From assembly GCA_964545875.1 (NCBI GenBank), contig CAZJHH010000002.1, forward strand, positions 1 through 64,000: a stretch of DNA of 64,000 nucleotides, read 5' to 3'. The position numbers were made by a program, and so were the translations under genes. Shown piece after piece: positions 32,314-41,457 of this stretch. Below the pieces are notes generated by a model. It was not told where the DNA came from and ran no database searches. It saw nothing but the letters and a program-made list of their open reading frames with translations. Source of the DNA: DAIPKP01 sp964545875 (GTDB lineage: Bacteria; Synergistota; Synergistia; Synergistales; Aminiphilaceae). Numbering within the stretch: the first letter of the stretch is position 1; every line of letters begins with the position of its first letter.

Positions 32314-32622
32314 ATGAAAAAAGTAGAGATTTCCGAAAAAGCGCAACGGCATATGGCTAAACAGGGAAATGAGTTCTATCTGATCCTTCGCCAGATCGGT
32401 GGGGGGTGAGCGGTGCGTCATGCGGTGCTCGTAGAGCCCGGAAAGCCCGAGAACACTACGGATATGACGTCTCATAGCTTTGAAGGGTATACCCTTTGGG
32501 TGCCTGATGAAATGTCCTTCGAAGAAGATTCCATTAAGGTTGATCTGTACGGATTTCTTCCCTGGAGCAGAATTCTTCTTGTTTCTACCGCTCATGTTCC
32601 CGAGGGAGGCTGCGGCAGCTAA
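32314..32622 (+). CDS. Small selenoprotein with an in-frame UGA (CC/Se-motif type)
   Basis: The frame opens at an ATG with AGGAGGG seven bases upstream. It runs MKKVEISEKAQRHMAKQG, reaches TGA at codon 32 (32407-32409) within GGG-U-AVRHAV, and continues in the same frame without a further stop to TAA at 32622. The part after the TGA is protein-like (FEGYTLWVPDEMSFEEDSIKVDLYGFLPWSRILLVST) and ends EGGCGS. A hairpin with a GTA loop lies 22-24 bases after the TGA, as bacterial SECIS elements require. Decoded as selenocysteine this gives 102 residues, resembling the HesB-like / CC/Se-motif small selenoproteins. Function is unknown; a thiol/selenol redox role is likely. Confidence 0.85.
32425..32438 (+). 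promoter_or_regulatory. Candidate bacterial SECIS hairpin
   Basis: GCTC-GTA-GAGC forms a small stem whose loop starts with GU, 22-24 bases after the in-frame UGA. It extends outward by GG / CC with one mismatch. This meets the loop-G and distance rules for bacterial SECIS elements; the fold was judged by eye. Confidence 0.5.
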
Positions 32623-32632
32623 CAGACATGCC

Positions 32633-32674
32633 AAGCGGGGGGAGATCGGAATTATTTCCATTCTCCCCCCGCTT
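32633..32674. terminator. Bidirectional terminator between converging genes
   Basis: A perfect 13-bp stem (32633-32645 with 32662-32674) lies between the selenoprotein gene and the convergent glycosidase gene. Its ends are A/T pairs and the T-tracts are short. Confidence 0.65.
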
Positions 32675-32690
32675 CTCTATGTTATAGAGG

Positions 32691-34472
32691 CTATGGTTGC
32701 TCGGGAACTCCGAAAAGAACGCCGTAGGGTAAAAAACGTTCTTTTCCCTCTGAGGGAAGATTTACCACAATCCCTTGCCACCAGAGGGTGGAAGAACCTC
32801 CTCCATCAAGATTCAGCGCTGAATGGAGCCCCAGGGCATAGGTAATTCTCCGGGCTTCCGGAATGGTTACGCCCAAGCTGTGCCAGGAGTTGCGCCCATC
32901 GATGACGATCCACCATAAATCCCTTCCGTCAAATCCCACCAGCGTTCGGGGGTGCTTGCTTCCCGTAAAGCTTGCGGAAAATCCCTCGTTTTTCTCCCAT
33001 GCCAGGCGATCTTTGAAGAGCATGGGGCCTCCCTGAATAACCCCATCCATCTTCAGCATTTCCGGATCCTCCCATTGAAGTATCACCTCTGCGGGAGAGG
33101 CAAGCTCCATCTCTTTCATGAGAGTCTCCCCCTTTCCCCGGGCAATGCAGAGATATCCTTTCGGAGGAACCGGATGTACGCCGCTTCCGTAGGTACGCCA
33201 CGCGAGCACTCCCTCACGGAACTGGGATATGAGCCCCCCCCGGGTTATCCGTTTCCAGAGCCCGAGGTGCGGAGTGACGAGTTCGATACCGTCCTTGTCG
33301 GAAGGAGAGTTTATTTCGTTAATAGGTAGAAGGCCCTGGGGAGTTCGAAGGTAGCTTTTGAAGGCCCCGCTTCCGAAAAAAGCCTCTCCTTGCATATTCC
33401 ATCCCAGGGAAGAGCGGCTTTTATAGGTTCCGGAAAGGGGAAGACCTCCTTGAAAAAGAGTTCCGATGGGAGTGGACCCCGTAAAATAGCCTCCGTTGAT
33501 TCCTCCTTCTGCCCGGGTTATTTCGGCTATTCGGGAAAGGGGAAGTTTAGGTTCTCCCGAGGAGGAGGCAAAGATAATTTGCGGACGGAGATCCCGGGGC
33601 GAACCCTTGATGGCACACCAGAAAAGAGCTCCGCCGGAGCCACCGGAAAAGGGTACCAGTGTGGGGCTGTACTGGAGAGGAAGCCGCAGTAGGGTGAGCC
33701 ATGCCTGGTAATAGTGTTTGTAGGGGCCAATCCGAAGGGTGTATCCGAACCCCTCGGAGACCACGGAGACGCTCATTCCTTGCTTCTTCAGCTTTGCAGC
33801 AAGGCTTTCCGCCTCTTCCCGGGAGATAATGCCAAGCACCTGGACTCCCCAGGAGGAGGGAGGGTATCCCACATTTTCCCGGTGTACCAGGAGAGTTCCC
33901 GAAGATCCGGGAAAGATGGCCTCCCATATCAAACGGCTTTTACGGCATTTTTCAAGCCATTCTCCCAGGGATGCCAGATCTTCGGAAGAGCAGTCTTCCA
34001 CGGAGTTTTCCAGAAAGGCTGGAGGTGGAGGCAGGTTTATCTGGGAAGCTATGTAAAGAAATGCTCCCAAATGTGCCGGTAAAAGTGGAGAGAGCTGTTC
34101 CTTTGCAAGAGCCTGGACAATCTGTCCTTCCTTGCGCCATCCCATGGCCCAGAAGGCGAATCCCAAGACCTCCGCCCGAGTGGCTTCGATATCCGGGTGA
34201 AAGTGGGTTCCCGGGAGGAGAATTCCCAGGGCGGAAGCCGTTTCTATGGCCTGGGCGTAGGGATGTCCAGGGGGGACATCGGAAAATCGGCTCGTTCCTT
34301 TCCAGGGGGGCAGGTTGAGGGAGCGGATTACCTGATCCACCACGGCTCCCCGGCTGACCGCATTTCCTTGGGAAGGAAGAAGAGAGAGCAGAAAAAGAGA
34401 AAACAAAAGCCCGAGGCATATATTCCTCGACGCTCTTGAAATACGCGGGGATGCGAGAGTTGGGCACTGCAT
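32691..34472 (-). CDS. Secreted phosphodiester glycosidase with SLH and SPOR-like regions
   Basis: A 593-residue exported protein. A signal or anchor spans about residues 19-38. An S-layer-homology-like region follows: RGAVVDQVIRSLNL...FSDVPPGHPYAQAIETASALGILLPG...FHPDIEATRAEVLGF. Residues 205-265 look like a SPOR domain (WGVQVLGIISREEAESLAAKLKKQG). The C-terminal half is a NAGPA-type phosphodiester glycosidase with GGINGGYF and LNLDGGGSSTLWWQG. SLH and SPOR regions attach proteins to the envelope or peptidoglycan, so the enzyme probably works on wall or exopolymer sugars. GAGGTGA precedes the ATG at 34472. Confidence 0.82.
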   Translation of the reverse strand: MQCPTLASPRISRASRNICLGLLFSLFLLSLLPSQGNAVSRGAVVDQVIRSLNLPPWKGTSRFSDVPPGHPYAQAIETASALGILLPGTHFHPDIEATRAEVLGFAFWAMGWRKEGQIVQALAKEQLSPLLPAHLGAFLYIASQINLPPPPAFLENSVEDCSSEDLASLGEWLEKCRKSRLIWEAIFPGSSGTLLVHRENVGYPPSSWGVQVLGIISREEAESLAAKLKKQGMSVSVVSEGFGYTLRIGPYKHYYQAWLTLLRLPLQYSPTLVPFSGGSGGALFWCAIKGSPRDLRPQIIFASSSGEPKLPLSRIAEITRAEGGINGGYFTGSTPIGTLFQGGLPLSGTYKSRSSLGWNMQGEAFFGSGAFKSYLRTPQGLLPINEINSPSDKDGIELVTPHLGLWKRITRGGLISQFREGVLAWRTYGSGVHPVPPKGYLCIARGKGETLMKEMELASPAEVILQWEDPEMLKMDGVIQGGPMLFKDRLAWEKNEGFSASFTGSKHPRTLVGFDGRDLWWIVIDGRNSWHSLGVTIPEARRITYALGLHSALNLDGGGSSTLWWQGIVVNLPSEGKERFLPYGVLFGVPEQP

Positions 34473-34615
34473 CAGGTCACCTCGGGAACAAGAGATAAAA
34501 ATTTCTTTCAGCGTTATAGGTTTGCCGCATCATCCTTTTGATTGTACCCGAAACGGAAAGACTTTTGGAATGAAATTTTTGCAAAACCCGAAAAACCTCC
34601 TCGGTAAAAACTTCC

Positions 34616-34644
34616 TTGACAATATCAGTGATGGCCTGTACAAT
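34616..34644 (+). promoter_or_regulatory. Promoter of tRNA-Val
   Basis: A perfect TTGACA (34616-34621), 17-base spacer and TACAAT (34639-34644), twelve bases before the tRNA 5' end. Confidence 0.85.
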
Positions 34645-34656
34645 TTTCGACGCTTC

Positions 34657-34731
34657 GGGTGGTTAGTTCAGAGGAAGAACGCTTCCTTGACGCGGAAGAG
34701 GTCATAGGTTCGAGTCCTATACCACCCACCA
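34657..34731 (+). tRNA. tRNA-Val (anticodon GAC)
   Basis: A complete 75-base cloverleaf. Acceptor GGGTGGT pairs with ACCACCC, the CCA end is encoded, and the anticodon stem CTTCC / GGAAG encloses loop TTGACGC with anticodon GAC. The T arm is ATAGG-TTCGAGT-CCTAT. GAC reads GUC and GUU valine codons. Confidence 0.95.
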
Positions 34732-34743
34732 TTACAAATACAG

Positions 34744-34774
34744 GCCCCGGGGAAATTCTCTCCGGGGCTTTTTT
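34744..34774 (+). terminator. Terminator of tRNA-Val
   Basis: GCCCCGG / CCGGGGC stem followed by TTTTTT, 12 bases after the tRNA end. Confidence 0.88.
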
Positions 34775-34830
34775 CGTGTATCTACGCTGCCGGGGGAATG
34801 CCTTCACTGTAAGGCGCCTAACCTGTTGCG

Positions 34831-35082
34831 GTGGCCGTGTATATTTCTGAAAACTTCTTCTTGCGAAGGGTGCATTTGCATGGCAAGGGCACCGAATATG
34901 TTTTTTCACGTGATATGATCTCTCCGAAAATGCAGCATGGATTCGCCATGGCGCTTGTCGAGAAGGGCGGTTGGAAAATAAATAACATGAATATTGCTAT
35001 GAAAAAAAAGCCTTCGAAGCGAAAATGCTCTTGCGGCATACATGATATGCATCATGCCCGCCTTTCCGGTGGCTCTTCGTGA
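34831..35082 (+). CDS. Possible small ORF overlapping the helicase start (83 aa)
   Basis: A GTG-initiated frame whose TGA overlaps the helicase GTG start by four bases (GTGA), as coupled genes do. It ends in a Cys/His-rich stretch (CSCGIHDMHHARLSGGSS). There is no ribosome binding site and no family resemblance, so it may be spurious. Otherwise the 347 bases after the tRNA hold only the tRNA terminator. Confidence 0.22.
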   Translation: MAVYISENFFLRRVHLHGKGTEYVFSRDMISPKMQHGFAMALVEKGGWKINNMNIAMKKKPSKRKCSCGIHDMHHARLSGGSS

Positions 35083-36479
35083 ACTCCCTCCGGTTGGTGC
35101 TGGATAATATGTGCCGGGTGGAGGATGCTCCCTCGGAGCTTTTGGAGAGGGCCAGAAAAGAACTTTCCCTTCCGAATCCGGAGTATATCCGCAGAAAGAA
35201 AATGGGCCGGTGGACCGGAAATTTACAGCGTTCCCTCACTTTATATCGTAAAAAAGGAGAGACCGGAGCGGTGCTTCCCCGGGGATATGCGGGGGCTTTT
35301 CTTGCGTCTGCCCGGGAGATGGGATTAACCTGGGATATTGAAGACCGCCGGGTTTCCTGGGGGAAAAGAGCTCTCTCCTTTCAGGGAGAGCTTCGGCCTT
35401 ATCAGGAACGGGCTCTGGAAGGAATGATCCGTAAGCAGTCGGGAGTTCTGGCGGCTCCCTGTGGATCCGGAAAGACCTGCATGGGGCTGGCCCTGGCGGC
35501 TCATTGGGGAGAGCCCACCCTCGTGCTGGTGCATACCCTGGATCTCCTGGAGCAGATGGAGGAAAACGTGCGGCATTGGCTTGGGGTTTCTCCGGGAATT
35601 ATCGGAGGAGGGCGGTGGGCTCCGAGCGGGGTCATCACCGTGGCCACCGTACAGACCCTGATCCGGAGGAAAAAAGAGCTTTCCGGACTGGCGAAAACCT
35701 TCGGCACTCTTCTCCTGGACGAAGCACATCACGTTCCGGCCACCACCTTTACCCGGATAATACAGAAGTTTCCCGCCAAATACCGCTACGGTCTCAGCGC
35801 TACTCCGGAACGGGAGGACGGGCTTCATCCCTTCCTCTATGCCGTACTCGGGCCTCTCCGGGCTCAGGTGACCCCGGAAGATCTGGAAAAGGAGGGGCGC
35901 CTTTTGCGGCCCCGGCTTCACTGGATTGAGACGAAATTTGAGTCGTCCCTTCCTGACGGGGAGGATTCCTATGTGGAGCTTATGGGAGAGCTCGTAACAT
36001 CTTCCGAAAGAAATCGCCTTATTGTGGAGGCCGCCTCGGTCTCTCTTTCGCAGGGGCGCTGTCTTCTTGTGCTTTCCGAGCGGGTGGAGCACTGCGCTTT
36101 CCTGGCGAAAGCTCTGGAAGAGCGTTTCCCCGGCAAGGTGGCCTGCCTCACCGGGGAGACGCCTCGCAAAGACCGGGGAGTCCTGCTCGAAGGAATCCGA
36201 AGGGGAGATCTTTCGTGCCTGGTGGCTTCTCGTATCGCTGACGAGGGCCTGGATCTCCCCAGGCTGGATACGGTTCTTTTTGCCACTCCCTTTCGTGGCA
36301 AAGCCAAGGGGTGGCAGCGCATCGGAAGAATCATGCGCTCCTTTCAAGAAAAGGAGTGCCCTCTCATCTACGACCTTCTGGATGGTGGGGTTCCTCTTCT
36401 CAGGGCTCAGGGAAGGCGGCGATTTTGTGATATCTACCGGGATATTGTGGAAAATCCGGAGTTTCCCGAAGTGCCTTGA
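35079..36479 (+). CDS. SF2 DEAH-box helicase
   Basis: A 466-residue superfamily 2 helicase. Motifs in order: LRPYQERAL as the Q-like motif, APCGSGKT (Walker A), LLDEAHH (Walker B), LSATPER (motif III), then the second RecA domain with LVASRIADEGLDLPRLDTVLF and QRIGRIMRS (motif VI). The first 110 residues are an N-terminal extension without a recognised domain. The type resembles UvsW/RadD-like or type III restriction helicase subunits, but no nuclease or methylase is adjacent, so a DNA repair role is the more likely reading. It starts at a GTG. Confidence 0.88.
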   Translation: MNSLRLVLDNMCRVEDAPSELLERARKELSLPNPEYIRRKKMGRWTGNLQRSLTLYRKKGETGAVLPRGYAGAFLASAREMGLTWDIEDRRVSWGKRALSFQGELRPYQERALEGMIRKQSGVLAAPCGSGKTCMGLALAAHWGEPTLVLVHTLDLLEQMEENVRHWLGVSPGIIGGGRWAPSGVITVATVQTLIRRKKELSGLAKTFGTLLLDEAHHVPATTFTRIIQKFPAKYRYGLSATPEREDGLHPFLYAVLGPLRAQVTPEDLEKEGRLLRPRLHWIETKFESSLPDGEDSYVELMGELVTSSERNRLIVEAASVSLSQGRCLLVLSERVEHCAFLAKALEERFPGKVACLTGETPRKDRGVLLEGIRRGDLSCLVASRIADEGLDLPRLDTVLFATPFRGKAKGWQRIGRIMRSFQEKECPLIYDLLDGGVPLLRAQGRRRFCDIYRDIVENPEFPEVP

Positions 36480-36586
36480 TCTGCCAGGCTCCCGGAATAC
36501 TCTGTTTTCTGAATAGGCGAACTCTTTTTTCCTTCTCCGGGAATTGTGGTATCCTACGTTGGATTTTTGTTTTTCGGAAAGGGAGT

Positions 36587-37564
36587 ATGCTTGCCGTGCA
36601 GGTATTTCACGTATTTCTTTTCAACGTTCTTCCCGTGTTTGCCATGGTGGGGGCAGGAATGCTTCTTGCCCGTATCTACGATCCGGACATTCGCACTCTG
36701 AGCAAGCTGGTGTTCTTTTTTCTTCTGCCCCCCTTCGTTTTTGTCTCTCTCTATGAACGGCCCATATCTCTGGAATCAGGAAAAGCCTTTCTCTTCGGAA
36801 GTATTCTCACGGGTATCATGTGGGGAGGAGGCGTCCTCTTTTCCCGATGGCGGAGGTATCCAAGAGAGCTTGAGGCGAGCTTTGCCAGCACGGTTATGTT
36901 TTCCAATGCTGGCAATGTGGGCATTCCTCTGGCGATCCTCGTTTTTTCGAGCCCCCCTTTCGTGGTGGGAGAAGGTATTCCCTGGCTTGATCAGGCCCTG
37001 ACGGTGCATATGATGGTGTGGCTGGTCCAGAGCCTCGGTTTGAACACCCTGGGATTCGCCATCGCCGGAAGCGCTCGCTCATCCTGGAAGACCGGCATGC
37101 TTCGGGTATTCCGTATGCCCGTGGTCTATGCGGTGCTTTTGGTTTTTCTGGCCAAGGCTCTTCCCTTTCTTCGTCTACAGGGATTCCCCCTTTGGCCCGC
37201 TCTTCTCTCTTTCCGAGACGCCTATGTGGGAGTGACCCTGCTTACCCTGGGAGTGCAGCTCTATCGAACCCGATGGTCCCTTGGAAATCGCCCCATGTAC
37301 TACGCCAGCTTTTTCCGATTGATTCTCTCTCCTTTTCTGGGGCTTCTGCTCATTTTCCTCATGGGATTCTCGGGAATTGCCGCTCAGGTTCTCTTTATCT
37401 CTTCCGCCCTTCCCACGGCAGTGGTTACCGCTCTCATTGCGGTGGAGTACGATCTGCATCCCGATTTTGCCACAAGCACCGTCATGTGTTCCACTCTCTT
37501 AAGCGCCCTCACGCTTCCAGTAGTAGTGGTGCTGGCACAATTTTTCTTTCCTTTCACACACTAA
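36587..37564 (+). CDS. AEC-family transporter
   Basis: A 325-residue inner-membrane carrier of the auxin efflux carrier family with about ten spans. Typical features are FNVLPVFAMVGAGMLLARI near the N-terminus, FSNAGNVGIPLA in the first half, and the C-terminal repeat with LPTAVVTALIAVEYD. Bacterial members export or exchange small organic acids. The start at 36587 has GGAAAGG very close upstream; a GTG three codons later is a possible alternative. Confidence 0.85.
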   Translation: MLAVQVFHVFLFNVLPVFAMVGAGMLLARIYDPDIRTLSKLVFFFLLPPFVFVSLYERPISLESGKAFLFGSILTGIMWGGGVLFSRWRRYPRELEASFASTVMFSNAGNVGIPLAILVFSSPPFVVGEGIPWLDQALTVHMMVWLVQSLGLNTLGFAIAGSARSSWKTGMLRVFRMPVVYAVLLVFLAKALPFLRLQGFPLWPALLSFRDAYVGVTLLTLGVQLYRTRWSLGNRPMYYASFFRLILSPFLGLLLIFLMGFSGIAAQVLFISSALPTAVVTALIAVEYDLHPDFATSTVMCSTLLSALTLPVVVVLAQFFFPFTH

Positions 37565-37653
37565 AGATATGTTCAAAGATGTGTTCAATGGTATGATGGG
37601 ACTTGTAAAAAGAGAACTTTTTGAATTCATGCCGTGGAGAGGGTGAGGGTTCC

Positions 37654-39930
37654 ATGAGCGAATTGGAGAATATAACCTTTCTGAAGGCCCGGGTGGAAGC
37701 GCTTACCGAAGAGAAACAGGCTGCCTTGAGTGTTCTCGAAGCGGCTGTAAGCGTGGGAAATTATGCCGTAAACATGGAGCGAAACGATCCCCGGGAAATT
37801 CTCGCTACCTGTGCGGAGCGCATAGAATCCTTTCTTCGTTTTATTGTTATGGGGTTTTATCTTTTCGATGACACGGGGCTGGAATTCGAAAATATCATCT
37901 GCCTTCCTGGGGAGAAGGAAGGGTTTTTGGAGAACGAGCTTAACGTGCTCATCGATGACGGTACAGCCTCATGGGCTTTGGGACGAAACAAACCCATCAT
38001 CGTGAGCGGTACTTCCGGTTATTCGGTGCTTCTCCATTCTCTTTCCGCCGAAGGACGCCCTTTGGGGGTTTTCGTGGGGGTTCTCCGCAATAATCCCGAA
38101 AGCATACTCGAGCTCTCCCTGGCCTTTCTTACGGTTCTTCTCAATTCCACCAGCAGTGTCCTCCAGAATGCGGAACTTTACCAAACTATCCAGGAACTGA
38201 ATCAGGATCTCAGCAACAAGGTGGCCATTCTCGAACAGTCCGAAAAGGAACTGTACGCATACCGACATCAACTGGAAAAAATGGTGGAGGAACGAACTCG
38301 GGAACTTGCCCAGGCTAACCGGGAGTTGGAGTCTTCCATTCAGAGAGCCAACATACTTGCGGCAGAAGCGGAAAGTGCCAACCGGGCAAAGAGCGAGTTC
38401 CTGGCCAATATGAGCCATGAAATTCGAACGCCTTTGAACGGCATTATCGGTATGGGGGAATTCCTCCAGGATAGCCCCCTGGAGCCCCGGGACATGGAGC
38501 GGGTAAAGATCATCCTGAGCTCCGCCACGGCTCTTCTGGATTTGCTCAATGATATTCTGGATCTCTCCAAAATTGAGGCGAAGCGTCTCGATATACGAAG
38601 CGACCCCTTCGATCTTCAGGAACTTATAAACGGGGTGGTACAGCTTTTTGCTCCTCGGGCTTTTTCCAAAGGGCTTATGTTTTACTCCCGCTTTGATCCC
38701 GCTCTCTCCTCCCGGTACGTGGGAGATGCGGGGAGGATACGCCAAATCTTTACAAACCTGGTGGGCAATGCAGTAAAGTTTACCGATGAGGGACACGTTT
38801 TCGTGGAGGTTTCCCCAAAGGGTGAACACCTTTGCTTCCAGGTTCGGGATACGGGAATCGGCATATCCCAGGACGATCTTCCGAAAATTTTCGATAAGTT
38901 CGTGCAGGCGGATCTGGCCTCTTCTTCCGGCAAGGGCGGTACGGGACTCGGACTTACCATTACCCGTATGCTTGTGGAGCTCATGGAAGGCGAAATTCAT
39001 GTGGAGAGCGAAAAACATCGGGGAAGCTCCTTCACGGTTTTATTAAAGCTTCTTCCTCATACTATGCAGCCTCTGGAAATATATCCGTTTCTCGAAAACC
39101 GGAAGATCCTTTTTGTATGTCCCGATGCCATACTAGCCTCGCTTTTCAGCGAACAGATTCGAGCCCTTGGAGGCGAAGTGGCCTGGTATCTTTCGACGAA
39201 GGAAGCCCTCTTGAAGGGCCCTTCCGAAGGGCCTTTCCACGGGCTGGTTTTGAGTGAATCCGGAGGAGCGAATTTCCTGGAGGTTTCGGAAGAATTTCGA
39301 ACTTTTATTGATTCCCTCGGAGAGATATCCCGAGCACTCCTGCTTCCGATGTATATAAAAACACGGCTCCCCGGAGAAGTCCGAATTCCTTCGGAACTTT
39401 ACTTTCCCTTCTCCGCTGCGGTACTCCATCGTAAGATTGCAGAGCTTTTCGGCGTTTCCCTTGAGGAACTGAAAACTTTCCCTGTAGAGGAAAACCTTGC
39501 GGAACTCGAAAGTTTTGCCGAAAGGCGTTGCCGATTTCTTTTAGTGGAAGATAACAAGGTAAACCAGGTAGTAGCCAAGGGGATGCTGCGAAAAATCATT
39601 CCTTCTTCCGAGATCGTAGTAGCGGAAAACGGAAAGGAAGCCGTCCTTGTACTCGAGAAGGATCGGAAGTTCAATTTGATTTTTATGGATTGCTCCATGC
39701 CTGTCATGGATGGGTTCGAAGCCTCTCGAATTTTTCGAGAAATGGAATCCTCCTCGGAATCGAAAAGCCATACTCCCATCATTGCCATGACCGCCTATGC
39801 CTTTGAAGAAGATGTGAAAAAGTGTCTGGACGCGGGAATGGATGCGCATCTTGCGAAACCTCTTCGCAAGGATGCGGTGGAGAAAACCCTGAGGCTCTTT
39901 CTTCAGAAAGAGCCTTGTGGAAAACTCTAG
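37654..39930 (+). CDS. Hybrid sensor histidine kinase with receiver domain
   Basis: A 758-residue cytosolic sensor kinase. Residues 30-180 form a GAF-like sensor, followed by a coiled coil (ELYAYRHQLEKMVEERTRELAQANRELE). The phosphoacceptor His255 lies in ANMSHEIRTPLNG, and the ATPase region has FTNLVGNAVKF, DTGIGI and GKGGTGLGLTI. A degenerate region follows, then a C-terminal receiver with LLVEDN, Asp679 in IFMDCSMPVMDG and the AMTA/KP switch residues. There is no membrane span, so the signal is intracellular. No output regulator is adjacent; the HDOD gene follows 132 bases later. Confidence 0.92.
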   Translation: MSELENITFLKARVEALTEEKQAALSVLEAAVSVGNYAVNMERNDPREILATCAERIESFLRFIVMGFYLFDDTGLEFENIICLPGEKEGFLENELNVLIDDGTASWALGRNKPIIVSGTSGYSVLLHSLSAEGRPLGVFVGVLRNNPESILELSLAFLTVLLNSTSSVLQNAELYQTIQELNQDLSNKVAILEQSEKELYAYRHQLEKMVEERTRELAQANRELESSIQRANILAAEAESANRAKSEFLANMSHEIRTPLNGIIGMGEFLQDSPLEPRDMERVKIILSSATALLDLLNDILDLSKIEAKRLDIRSDPFDLQELINGVVQLFAPRAFSKGLMFYSRFDPALSSRYVGDAGRIRQIFTNLVGNAVKFTDEGHVFVEVSPKGEHLCFQVRDTGIGISQDDLPKIFDKFVQADLASSSGKGGTGLGLTITRMLVELMEGEIHVESEKHRGSSFTVLLKLLPHTMQPLEIYPFLENRKILFVCPDAILASLFSEQIRALGGEVAWYLSTKEALLKGPSEGPFHGLVLSESGGANFLEVSEEFRTFIDSLGEISRALLLPMYIKTRLPGEVRIPSELYFPFSAAVLHRKIAELFGVSLEELKTFPVEENLAELESFAERRCRFLLVEDNKVNQVVAKGMLRKIIPSSEIVVAENGKEAVLVLEKDRKFNLIFMDCSMPVMDGFEASRIFREMESSSESKSHTPIIAMTAYAFEEDVKKCLDAGMDAHLAKPLRKDAVEKTLRLFLQKEPCGKL

Positions 39931-40062
39931 ATAGAGTATAGAGTTGGCGGAATTGTATCATTGTTGTCTGGTTGGTTCCCTTTGAAAAATGCGACTCTTT
40001 CCGGAAAAGGCAGCGAATTTCCGGATTGCCGTACGGAATAAAAGGATGGTGGAGGTGGCGGA

Positions 40063-41328
40063 GTGAAGCATGTGCATGTGGATGATCTGGCGGAAGGCAT
40101 GGTTCTTGCATCAGATCTTATGGGCCCCGGAGGGCGCGTAATGCTCCAGAAGGGGGCAGTTATAAAGGGAAAATATCTCCGTTCTCTCAAGGTTTGGGGA
40201 ATTACCGGGGCCTATGTGGAATCCGAAGAGGAAGAAGAACAGGGAGCGGTGGAAAGTTCTTTTTCCGGGCTTTCAGGAGATCAGATAGAGGCCATTTACG
40301 CCTTCCTTCGCCTTCGGGGAGGGGGGAGAATGTCCGAAAAACATCCCATGGTGCGGGAAATCTTCCGAATCTTGGGAGAACGTATGGCTCGGGAAGCCTT
40401 GGATTCCGGAGGAATCTTTCGCCGGGAGATCCCTCTTCCCGAACGTCCCCCCGTGTATGTGTCCCGAAAGAAAAACCTCACTCCAGAAGAACTTTTGAGA
40501 AATCCCCAGAAACTCTTCTCGCTTCCGGATATTTACTTCAAAGTGAAACAGGTCATCGATTCTCCCAAAAGCTCCGCCGCTCACATTGCAGAGGTGGTGG
40601 AGAAGGACACGAGCCTTTCCGCCAAACTTCTCCAAATAGTGAACAGCGCCCTTTACGGATTTCCTTCGAGAATAGATACCATTGCGAGAGCGGTAACTAT
40701 TATCGGGTCTCGGGAGCTGGCCTCCCTCTCTCTGGCGGTTTCCGTAACCTCTCTTTTCAAGGGAATTCCCAAAACATTTATCGATATGCGGGCTTTTTGG
40801 GAGCATTCCGTGGCCACCGGTGTCTTTGCCCGGGTTCTCGCCGATCGGGGGGGGATCAAAAAAGAGGAAGAGCGCCTTTTTGTGGCGGGAATTCTGCACG
40901 ATATCGGAAGAATTTTTCTCATCCGCCATGCTCCGGCGGAGATGGCGGATGCCTTGGTACTTGCACTGCAGAAAAAAATACCCCTTCTTGAGGCGGAACA
41001 CGAAGAGCTTGGTTTTTCCCATGCCTTGGTGGGAGGAAAACTGTTGGAACAGTGGAAAATTCCTAAAGCTCTTTGGGATCCCGTTCGGTACCATCACCTT
41101 CCGGATCGGGCGGAGAACGAGAAGGTCGCTTCGGTACTCCATGTGGCGGATTTTCTCGTAAACCTCCTTTCTCTCGGATCCGGAGGATCCTATTTTTTTC
41201 CTCCCTTTTCGGAAAAAGCCTGGGACATCCTGGAAATCAATCCTTCGGAGATAGAAAATATCGTTCTTCAGGGGGAACGACAGGTCCGAGAGATTCTCCA
41301 GATTTTTCTCAAGACCCCGGGTGCCTGA
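40063..41328 (+). CDS. HDOD-domain signalling protein
   Basis: A 421-residue protein with an N-terminal region of about 130 residues (MKHVHVDDLAEGMVLASDLMGPGGRVML, resembling the DUF3391-like head of HD-GYP proteins). An HDOD domain follows: LPDIYFKVKQVIDSPKSSAAHIAEVVEKDTSLSAKLLQIVNSALYGFP and FVAGILHDIGRIFL. HDOD proteins act in signalling, often with histidine kinases such as the one just upstream. It starts at a GTG with GGAGGTGG upstream. Confidence 0.88.
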   Translation: MKHVHVDDLAEGMVLASDLMGPGGRVMLQKGAVIKGKYLRSLKVWGITGAYVESEEEEEQGAVESSFSGLSGDQIEAIYAFLRLRGGGRMSEKHPMVREIFRILGERMAREALDSGGIFRREIPLPERPPVYVSRKKNLTPEELLRNPQKLFSLPDIYFKVKQVIDSPKSSAAHIAEVVEKDTSLSAKLLQIVNSALYGFPSRIDTIARAVTIIGSRELASLSLAVSVTSLFKGIPKTFIDMRAFWEHSVATGVFARVLADRGGIKKEEERLFVAGILHDIGRIFLIRHAPAEMADALVLALQKKIPLLEAEHEELGFSHALVGGKLLEQWKIPKALWDPVRYHHLPDRAENEKVASVLHVADFLVNLLSLGSGGSYFFPPFSEKAWDILEINPSEIENIVLQGERQVREILQIFLKTPGA

Positions 41329-41335
41329 ACCGTTC

Positions 41336-41370
41336 CTTCGTTGACCTCTAAACGAAGAGGGTGCTATAGT
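41336..41370 (+). promoter_or_regulatory. Promoter overlapped by an inverted repeat
   Basis: TTGACC (41341-41346), 18-base spacer and TATAGT (41365-41370) upstream of the TolC-like gene. CTTCGTT (41336-41342) and AACGAAG (41351-41357) form an inverted repeat that covers the -35 and part of the spacer, a good position for repression. Confidence 0.6.
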
Positions 41371-41457
41371 GGCTTTCAGATTTTTTGTCCCGGAAGAGGC
41401 TGGAGAGCAAGGTTTTCCATGCTGTAAGATTGTCGGAAAAGTAAGGAGGATCGTTAC

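Noticed and set aside
32407..32409. Frameshift or nonsense mutation in the small gene at 32314
   Set aside because: The frame is intact on both sides, the codon is TGA specifically, and a SECIS-like hairpin follows at the right distance.
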